This document shows, piece after piece, positions 8,489-14,535 of a stretch of DNA of 64,000 nt; within the stretch, counting starts at the first letter, position 1; each line of letters opens with the position of its first letter. Made by a program: the position numbers and the translations under genes. The notes beneath the pieces were generated by a model. The model was given only the letters and a program-made list of their open reading frames with translations, ran no database searches and had not been told where the DNA came from. Origin of the DNA: a virus; the IMG/VR virus record IMGVR_UViG_3300031997_000007, positions 1-64,000 of that record; one strand, 5' to 3'.

Positions 8489-8792
8489 TTTGTTTTATTA
8501 AACCATTAGGAAATAAATCAAAAAACAATTTTCGAGCATAATCATATGCTGTACTACCATTATCAAATATCGACCTATTTAATAAATCAACAGCATAGTT
8601 TCCAACAATATATGAAATACCTTTGTTAATTTGATTTGCAATTAGATTATAAGCTTGAGGATATTGTTTGTAAAACTTTTCAACACCAATTTGATCAGCT
8701 TTTTCCATCGCAGCTTGCCATACATAATTATGTTTATTATTATAATTCTCTAATTCTTTAGGGTTTGTATGATATTGATATAAATTAATCAT
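8481..8792 (-). CDS. Repeat-family paralogue F (divergent)
   Basis: 103 residues starting MINLYQYHTNPKELENYNN. The signature start is clear, but the repeats are worn: only YAVDLLNRSIF and YDYARKLFFDLFP remain recognisable. It overlaps E by eight bases. It is the most diverged member of the set. Confidence 0.65.
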   Translation of the reverse strand: MINLYQYHTNPKELENYNNKHNYVWQAAMEKADQIGVEKFYKQYPQAYNLIANQINKGISYIVGNYAVDLLNRSIFDNGSTAYDYARKLFFDLFPNGLIKQND

Positions 8793-8793
8793 T

Positions 8794-9531
8794 TTAATCT
8801 ACATAATATTTTTTAATTAACATATTTAAAAAATCTTTATACTCAGAATATTTACTCAAATATTCAATATCTGATCTCTCTAATTCAAAGTCCCGTTCAT
8901 TCACATATTGATCTTCTTTCATACATAATTGAAATTTACGATCTCCTGCGAGAATGATATATAAAACATCATTTTTATTATAATATGCAAATTGATTATC
9001 TTCATCACCTGCGGTACACCATTTAGTGCCTTTTCCATAAAACTTTGCAGCTTCTTCAGTTGTTGGAATTACTACTTTAAAATGTGGAGTGTCAATTACT
9101 TTAGTAACACCTTCCATTTTTACATTTTTTTCTTGTTGTTTGTTAGATGTTATATCAACTTCTTTAAATTTGTCGAGTTCATTGTATAATGATTTTAAAT
9201 CTTGATATGAGTTTAAGTCTTTATTAACCAATTTTGGTTTAACTCTATCAAATTCAATAATCTCTTTTTTAATTCTATTAACATCTTCTAATCTAAATTG
9301 ATTTGCAGCATATTGTCTTGCAATCCATTGAATATAATTAGTGTTAGTATGTTGTGATAAATATCGAATAATATCTATAGCTGTTGATAGCTTTGGCTTA
9401 TACCCACTGTCTTTTTTATAAGCCGATATTATTTTATCCCCCATAGCATATGCAATAAAATCTTCTCTAGCTTCTAATAATTGATTTTCAGTTAACAACC
9501 CCGCTAACTGCATTGTACGAAATTTATCCAT
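8794..9531 (-). CDS. Conserved phage protein with GTKWCTA motif
   Basis: 245 residues from the ATG at 9531, chosen because AAAGGTAAATTAAC precedes it and it avoids overlapping the upstream gene; a longer frame reaches 9570. The N-terminus MDKFRTMQLAGLLTENQ includes LLTE followed by NQ, the same site as in the first gene of the window, so capsid targeting and gp21 cleavage are possible. The C-terminal half carries AAKFYGKGTKWCTAGDEDNQFAYYNKNDVLYII, a motif set I know from many phage proteins of unknown function. The conserved W-C pair and following acidic residues are likely functional. Confidence 0.7.
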   Translation of the reverse strand: MDKFRTMQLAGLLTENQLLEAREDFIAYAMGDKIISAYKKDSGYKPKLSTAIDIIRYLSQHTNTNYIQWIARQYAANQFRLEDVNRIKKEIIEFDRVKPKLVNKDLNSYQDLKSLYNELDKFKEVDITSNKQQEKNVKMEGVTKVIDTPHFKVVIPTTEEAAKFYGKGTKWCTAGDEDNQFAYYNKNDVLYIILAGDRKFQLCMKEDQYVNERDFELERSDIEYLSKYSEYKDFLNMLIKKYYVD

Positions 9532-9544
9532 TGTTAATTTACCT

Positions 9545-9820
9545 TTAATAATCGTAGAGATAAGTACCACTTACCTCTTTATATGTTAATTCTTGTGCAA
9601 AATTACAATACCTTCTCATTGCATCCTCACCTGTTAAAAACCTATCTCGAAGAACATTAATAGCATAATAATACGCATATTGACCAACCTTAGCGATTAT
9701 TAACTCCTGTTCAGGTGATAATTTACCTACAATCTGGGCATATCTATATAACCAAGCAGGATTAGTTCTTGGCGAAGTTAGCACTTTTGGATCTGTATAA
9801 TACTGATATAAATTAATCAT
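9545..9820 (-). CDS. Repeat-family paralogue G (short)
   Basis: 91 residues starting MINLYQYYTDPKVL. It keeps one good unit, AYYYAINVLRDRFLTGEDAM, and half of another. It is the first gene of the cluster after the prohead protease, 28 bases beyond its stop, so the cluster is probably read from the protease promoter. Confidence 0.7.
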   Translation of the reverse strand: MINLYQYYTDPKVLTSPRTNPAWLYRYAQIVGKLSPEQELIIAKVGQYAYYYAINVLRDRFLTGEDAMRRYCNFAQELTYKEVSGTYLYDY

Positions 9821-9848
9821 AATAATTACACAAATTAATCGTACTAAT

Positions 9849-10484
9849 TTATCTTTTTACAAATAATCCAGTGTTAATCCATTTAGTAATTTCTTTTATT
9901 AAAAACTTCTGCGCATCAACATCGTGTTGAACTTGTTCAGATAAAGTCATAATCTTAGCACCGTTTTTAGCAGCATCTAAAGATTCATAAATTGAACTTG
10001 GATATGCACCCGGTGCACTTGGTGTAGTTACAATGTCGATAGTTACTAATCCAAAATCACTAACTAACCCGCTTTCATTTACGTTACCCGCACCTCTACT
10101 ACTAACACCAATTTTAATCCCACTCTCAATTAACACCTTGGCAATAATACCCATTGGAGTTGGCAATATTTTTGCCTTTCCATATACATTATTGTTTTCA
10201 AGTCTTAATTCTGTAATTGCATGACTAATTCGGTCAGAATTTATTGATAGTGTTTGTGGATGATCAAGTTCACCAAATATACCACCATTTTCTTTAATTA
10301 TACCACTTGCAGATTCAACAGCTTTGGTCATTTCTTCTAATGGATATACTCGACCATTACGGTTTTTAATTCCACTTTGCATGAAAGTACCAGATAGCCA
10401 CAAATTTTTACCATCTTGTGTAGATTCTTGAATTAACCCACATTGTTCTGAAGACATATCTTCAATTAATAATATCGCACTCAT
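9849..10484 (-). CDS. 21: Prohead core protease (gp21 family)
   Basis: 211 residues. It matches the T4-like prohead protease plan: a first strand region with SGTFMQSGIKNRNGRVYP, the catalytic His in GELDHP (near residue 74) and the catalytic Ser in GVSSRGAG (near residue 127). It cleaves gp22, gp23 and internal proteins after LxE or IxxE sites during head maturation and probably processes itself. A GATAAATA-type late promoter at 10519-10526 and an upstream terminator make it the head of the small-gene operon. Confidence 0.9.
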   Translation of the reverse strand: MSAILLIEDMSSEQCGLIQESTQDGKNLWLSGTFMQSGIKNRNGRVYPLEEMTKAVESASGIIKENGGIFGELDHPQTLSINSDRISHAITELRLENNNVYGKAKILPTPMGIIAKVLIESGIKIGVSSRGAGNVNESGLVSDFGLVTIDIVTTPSAPGAYPSSIYESLDAAKNGAKIMTLSEQVQHDVDAQKFLIKEITKWINTGLFVKR

Positions 10485-10518
10485 AGTTGATCCTTTTATT
10501 ATGTAAATTTATTAAATA

Positions 10519-10526
10519 TATTTATC
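10519..10526 (-). promoter_or_regulatory. Variant late promoter before the prohead protease
   Basis: GATAAATA on the minus strand, one base from the TATAAATA consensus, 35 bases upstream of the gp21 start and just after a terminator. The same G variant precedes several plus-strand late genes here. Confidence 0.55.
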
Positions 10527-10543
10527 TTTAAGAATAATAAACA

Positions 10544-10571
10544 TAAAAAACCCAACGGTTAAGTTGGGTTT
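10544..10571 (-). terminator. Intrinsic terminator upstream of the prohead protease
   Basis: 9-bp perfect stem AAACCCAAC/GTTGGGTTT (10548-10556 with 10563-10571) and a 6-base loop, followed on the minus strand by a T run. It ends the transcript of the portal, core protein and lipoprotein genes. Confidence 0.85.
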
Positions 10572-10604
10572 ATATTTTGGCTTGGCTGAAACAACTTTAT
10601 ATTT

Positions 10605-10769
10605 TTAATGTGATTGAGTAGGTTCACTTGATGTGTGTAATGGTGTTGAATACGGATTACTTGGATCACATCCAGGTATTTTATATCCTTGACCACATGA
10701 ATCACTAGGGTTACCCATACTAGCACAACCACTTAACAAAAGCGTTATACACATTAATAATTCGATCAT
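10605..10769 (-). CDS. Small lipoprotein (54 aa)
   Basis: ATG at 10769 to TAA at 10605. The N-terminus is MIELLMCITLLLSGCASM: a short hydrophobic stretch and a clean lipobox LSGC with Cys15 as the lipid site, so it should be exported and anchored in a membrane. The mature part is about 40 residues, rich in Ser, Pro and Gly. It lies 10 bases after the acidic core gene and before a terminator. An outer-membrane spanin-like role is possible, but no inner-membrane partner is seen next to it, so the role is open. Confidence 0.65.
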   Translation of the reverse strand: MIELLMCITLLLSGCASMGNPSDSCGQGYKIPGCDPSNPYSTPLHTSSEPTQSH

Positions 10770-10779
10770 ATTATGTTAC

Positions 10780-11232
10780 TTACTTTTTCTTTGCAGTTTT
10801 AGTTTTTGCAATCACACTTTCAGCAACTTTTTTGGCGTCGAAGTTTTCATCTTCAAAATCATCTTCATCATCTTCATCATGATCTTCATCATCTATGTCG
10901 TCTTCATCATGATCTTCATCATCTATGTCGTCTTCATCATGATCTTCATCATCTATGTCATCTTCATCATGATCTTCATCATCTATGTCGTCTTCATCAT
11001 GATCTTCATCGTCTATGTCATCTTCATCATGATCTTCATCACGGGCTTCATCTTCAAAATCATCATCTGAGTCTTCATCCTGACCACGATCATTTTCAAT
11101 TTTGTTGACTTCCATTTCTTCCATAATTGAACGGAACTTATCGGTAGCATACGAATGGAATGCTACTTCTGCTGCAGCGTCATCTTCATTGATAGTTGCA
11201 TCAAGCATTTCTTTTAATTTTTCTTTTGACAT
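10780..11232 (-). CDS. Acidic prohead core protein (gp67/68-like)
   Basis: 150 residues. The start KEKLKEMLDATINEDDAAAEVAFHSYATDKFRSIM (read in two halves, residues 4-37) resembles the short T4-like prohead core proteins, and the place between portal and protease matches T4 gp67/gp68. The centre is almost all Asp and Glu, with five tandem copies of a ten-residue unit (EDHDEDDIDD), and the tail is Lys-rich. A CATAAATA late-promoter variant lies at 11274-11281. The extreme acidity suits a core protein that is cleaved and leaves peptides in the head. Confidence 0.75.
   Translation of the reverse strand: MSKEKLKEMLDATINEDDAAAEVAFHSYATDKFRSIMEEMEVNKIENDRGQDEDSDDDFEDEARDEDHDEDDIDDEDHDEDDIDDEDHDEDDIDDEDHDEDDIDDEDHDEDDIDDEDHDEDDEDDFEDENFDAKKVAESVIAKTKTAKKK
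10881..11040 (-). repeat. 30-bp tandem repeat in the acidic core gene
   Basis: Five full copies of a 30-base unit begin at 10881, 10911, 10941, 10971 and 11001, with a partial sixth at 11031. Copies differ by one or two bases. The unit keeps the reading frame and encodes the acidic decapeptide repeat. Confidence 0.95.
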
Positions 11233-11273
11233 GTTTTAATCTCCTAAAAGTAAACTGGGTGTTAATATAATAT

Positions 11274-11281
11274 TATTTATG
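11274..11281 (-). promoter_or_regulatory. Variant late promoter before the acidic core gene
   Basis: CATAAATA on the minus strand, 42 bases before the start at 11232, inside the 102-base gap after the portal gene. Confidence 0.5.
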
Positions 11282-11334
11282 TTAATATTGTATTTAGTTA
11301 ATATTTCAATAAGTGTATAACTTTATAATACGTA

Positions 11335-14300
11335 TTATGTGGGAGGAGGCGGCGCTCCAGGTCCTCCGGGTGTTACCCCTCCAGGTGGTGCTGCTCCTGC
11401 TGCTCCACCAACAGTACCTACTGTACCAATCTCACCAGGTTCCCCTTCTGTTCCAAGTTCACCTTCTGCTCCTGGTTCTCCTAATCCCATTCCTCCCATA
11501 CCACCACCCATTCCTCCCATACCACCACCCATTCCACCCATACCTTCTGCAGGTGCACCGTAGATTTGTTGTAATGATTTATCAGCATCTGGATCATAAC
11601 CTTTTTCTTGTTTTAATAATTGCTCATTAGTAATAATCTCGTCTTCTGTTAATTGAGCATATCGTGATAATATAAAACGTTTTGATAAGTATGGTACAGA
11701 TTCAGCTTGACTGAGTGTGTTAAGTAATGTTGTATCAACTTCAGCTTGTTGATAATGTTCATAATTAGACGGACTTGGTAGTTTTATCTTAAATAATGTA
11801 TTGTCAATGTTTATGTTACTTGCAAATAAAAATGTTTTAAATGCTTTATCTAATTCAATTTCAATGTATACCTGCAATCTTTCAACAAATTTGGCAAATT
11901 GTTGTTCTTCAACATATGCAGCTCCAACTTTACCATCATTAAACATAGCTGAGTTAACACCTGTTTTCATCCAAGATATTGGAACTCGCAATCCACGAAG
12001 CACTTTATCCATAAAATAATCTAAGTCAGACATCTCACCTAATGATTGACCACCTGGGAGTACTTCTACTTTTGATCCTTTTCCGTCTGATCTTTGAGCG
12101 AGGAAAACATCCTCTAACTGACTGTTTTTTATGAAGATTCCTGCATCAATTGCAAATGTATGATAGTTATGGTACACTTCATTTTGATCAATTGTAAGAG
12201 TACCAACATCCATTGTTTCATCAAGATATTCAATAGCGATGATTTTATGATTATATTGAGTGATACCAGTAAGCATTCCATTCCATGAATCATACCCGTA
12301 ATGCTGGCCAATTTTATTCATTAAAACTGCATCAGGTAATTTAAGTTTTGTTTTTGGACTTATTGTTCGATACCATTCAATAAATAATTGCAATATATTA
12401 CTGTTATTTCTAATATAAGGTAATAATTCATTACAACATGGTGTTATATTTACAATCAATTGTTTAATATAATTAAACGAACTATCATGATTGTTAAATA
12501 GTTTAACCTTTTCTTGAATAATTTTATTTCTTAATGTTTTAAAATTATCATATCCGTGTAATTTAATTAATTTGTGGAAACCCGAATGTGTTATATGAGA
12601 TACATCAATTTTATAATTAAATAACACACCATCAACTTTTTTATATTGATTGATGCTAGCATAATAATTCATAAATTCAACGTTATTGTTTAACGTTAAC
12701 ATAAATTGTTTAATTGATATTGTTGGATTATTGTGTAGTATTTTAACACAATAATTTAAACATTTCTCATCAAATATAATTAATTGATTAACTGTAGGTA
12801 GTTTATTATCAACTAATCGTTGAATACATTGTTGTTTTTCTTCTTCATTAAGCTCTAACCATCTAGCTTTACCTATATCACTTAATTTTTTAATAAATTG
12901 AGCTCTATATTCATCATCAGTATTTAATAATAATCTATGATTTTCTATCCCAGCAATCCGATTAGGATTTAACAATTCATTTGCATGAAACAAAATATGA
13001 TCTTTTGAATTCATTCGCATTAAATTAGAAGGGCTATTATTATACCTATTAATATCTCTATGATGAATTGTATCTTTTTTGCTATTTAAAAATTTAGAAT
13101 CATACACAAATGTTTCAATTAATTGATTTTCACTAAAAAACTTGTTAACCATTCTATGTACAAACTGCCAATCTTGTTTGTTAGTATCATACGTTTGAGT
13201 ATACGTATATTTTCCTAATTTTTCTAATCTCAAATTAAAAGGAAATAGTGAATCATTAATATCTAAATTTTCAGCATTAACAAACCCTTTACCTTGTACC
13301 GGTATTTTATGATCTGCAGTACAAATCAAACTTTCATTGTTATCAAACGTAATCTTTATAACTTTTGAATTCTTTCTTGTTATCCCAGCCCATGATATCA
13401 ATCCAGGAACTTGTTCTCCAGTTTCAGGATTAACAGAATACCCCCATAATTCTTTACCTGATTGATATTCATTGATAATATCAAATAATGTCAACACTCT
13501 ACCATCTAATAGTGGAATTCTTGTATCTAACGATATACATTGTGGATTATACACAGCATCTACACTATTACCACCGTTTTGGTTATTTGAAGGGATTTTC
13601 TTTTGTCTTATTTCATTTTTAATAGTTTCTAGATATGCTTTAACACGATTCGGTTGCATTTTACCCACATCTATATAGAATACACGACGTTCAGGTGCAC
13701 GTTGAATGCGATATATTACAATAGCATCTTCAAGTAATTCTTTTTGCTTGTGGGTTCTATAAACAGTTCTAAGAGCTGAATCACCAAATGGTGCTGTCTC
13801 AGACATATCATCGTTGATTGAGAACACAGCCATATGTTCAATTGGAATAATTTCTGTAGTATATGCTTGACTACCAACAGCCATTGACCCTGTTCCATTA
13901 TAAGCAGAGCTATTGCTATTAGGTACTTTTGAATCCATTCTAACTTGATAGGCTAATACTTTGGTAACATCTTGAGCATCAACAACTGCGCCAATTACAT
14001 TAGATGCGGGAATCCATTCCCATTTTTTATATGATGAATGTATTTTAAAGAAACAATCACCATATTTTATCATATTTCTAGCTATTTTAAATAGTCTATT
14101 TTCAGTAAACCCATGTAGAATTGACCAATGTCTTAGTGCTGATCTTAATGTAAGTACTATTGTATCTTCGACCTCTTGCCCATCATCAATCTGCATACTA
14201 ATATTAAGAACCATATCAGTTTTAGTATTCCGACTAGTCATTTCTTCAGCTATAATATCTAACGCACGAGCTATTTCAACATCCGTATCCATAATATCAT

Positions 14301-14466
14301 ATTCACGATATCGAGTTAATCTAGTTGCACTACCTTGAATTAACCGTTGATACCAAGTATAATTGCTTGAAAATGCATACCCTTGATCGATTTGTTGACT
14401 ATCTTGGATTGTAGCCGCAGCTTGGGTAGGGGAAACAACTTTATAAAAATCTGTTATCTTCGCCAT
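11335..14466 (-). CDS. 20: Portal protein (gp20 family) interrupted by an intein
   Basis: 1043 residues before splicing. Residues 1-309 and 782-1043 form the portal: ITDFYKVVSPTQ start, YDIMDTDVEIARALDIIAEE, YRTHKQKELLEDAIVIYRI, RAPERRVFYIDVG, and after the intein QLEDVFLAQRSDGKGS, VEVLPGGQSLGEMSD and LRVPISWM. All are T4-like portal landmarks; the spliced length is about 571 (T4 gp20 is 524). It forms the dodecameric vertex for DNA packaging. The C-terminus is an unusual Gly/Met/Pro-rich tail (GGMGGGMGGMGG repeats) encoded by 11339-11563. An exact late promoter and a 5' hairpin precede the gene. Confidence 0.92.
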   Translation of the reverse strand: MAKITDFYKVVSPTQAAATIQDSQQIDQGYAFSSNYTWYQRLIQGSATRLTRYREYDIMDTDVEIARALDIIAEEMTSRNTKTDMVLNISMQIDDGQEVEDTIVLTLRSALRHWSILHGFTENRLFKIARNMIKYGDCFFKIHSSYKKWEWIPASNVIGAVVDAQDVTKVLAYQVRMDSKVPNSNSSAYNGTGSMAVGSQAYTTEIIPIEHMAVFSINDDMSETAPFGDSALRTVYRTHKQKELLEDAIVIYRIQRAPERRVFYIDVGKMQPNRVKAYLETIKNEIRQKKIPSNNQNGGNSVDAVYNPQCISLDTRIPLLDGRVLTLFDIINEYQSGKELWGYSVNPETGEQVPGLISWAGITRKNSKVIKITFDNNESLICTADHKIPVQGKGFVNAENLDINDSLFPFNLRLEKLGKYTYTQTYDTNKQDWQFVHRMVNKFFSENQLIETFVYDSKFLNSKKDTIHHRDINRYNNSPSNLMRMNSKDHILFHANELLNPNRIAGIENHRLLLNTDDEYRAQFIKKLSDIGKARWLELNEEEKQQCIQRLVDNKLPTVNQLIIFDEKCLNYCVKILHNNPTISIKQFMLTLNNNVEFMNYYASINQYKKVDGVLFNYKIDVSHITHSGFHKLIKLHGYDNFKTLRNKIIQEKVKLFNNHDSSFNYIKQLIVNITPCCNELLPYIRNNSNILQLFIEWYRTISPKTKLKLPDAVLMNKIGQHYGYDSWNGMLTGITQYNHKIIAIEYLDETMDVGTLTIDQNEVYHNYHTFAIDAGIFIKNSQLEDVFLAQRSDGKGSKVEVLPGGQSLGEMSDLDYFMDKVLRGLRVPISWMKTGVNSAMFNDGKVGAAYVEEQQFAKFVERLQVYIEIELDKAFKTFLFASNINIDNTLFKIKLPSPSNYEHYQQAEVDTTLLNTLSQAESVPYLSKRFILSRYAQLTEDEIITNEQLLKQEKGYDPDADKSLQQIYGAPAEGMGGMGGGMGGMGGGMGGMGLGEPGAEGELGTEGEPGEIGTVGTVGGAAGAAPPGGVTPGGPGAPPPPT
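12124..13539 (-). other. Intein with HNH endonuclease in the portal protein
   Basis: 472 residues (C310 to N781 of the precursor). It begins CISLDTRIPLLDG, the usual first splicing block, has the TxxH block as CTADHKIPV, and ends HTFAIDAGIFIKN followed by Ser as the +1 residue. The first Cys, terminal Asn and +1 Ser are all present, but the penultimate residue is Lys and not the usual His. The centre carries HHRDINRYNNSPSNL and a later DHILFHANE, an HNH-type homing nuclease, not the LAGLIDADG type. The portal sequence reads through cleanly when it is removed. Confidence 0.9.
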
Positions 14467-14476
14467 TTATATAAAC

Positions 14477-14501
14477 ACCTTTAAATAATTTTATTAAAGG
14501 T
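14477..14501 (-). other. Hairpin in the portal mRNA leader
   Basis: Inverted repeat ACCTTTAA/TTAAAGGT (14477-14484 with 14494-14501) lies between the late promoter octamer and the portal ATG. The AAAGGT arm could act as ribosome site, so the hairpin might hide it. There is no T run, so it is not a terminator. Confidence 0.4.
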
Positions 14502-14508
14502 ATTTATA
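14501..14508 (-). promoter_or_regulatory. T4-type late promoter of the portal gene
   Basis: Exact TATAAATA on the minus strand, 35 bases upstream of the portal start. Confidence 0.8.
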
Positions 14509-14535
14509 ATTATATTAAACTTACATTTTAATTAA

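Noticed and set aside
10881-11040. Possible CRISPR array
   Set aside because: Copies are directly adjacent with no spacers and keep a coding frame.
10806-11108. Plus-strand His/Leu-rich ORFs with repeats
   Set aside because: Antisense shadow of the acidic 30-bp repeat; no start signals, and the minus frame matches core proteins.
11339-11563. Plus-strand ORF rich in Pro (PPIPPIPP), collagen-like
   Set aside because: It is the reverse complement of the Gly/Met-rich tail of the portal gene, which is in frame with conserved portal sequence.
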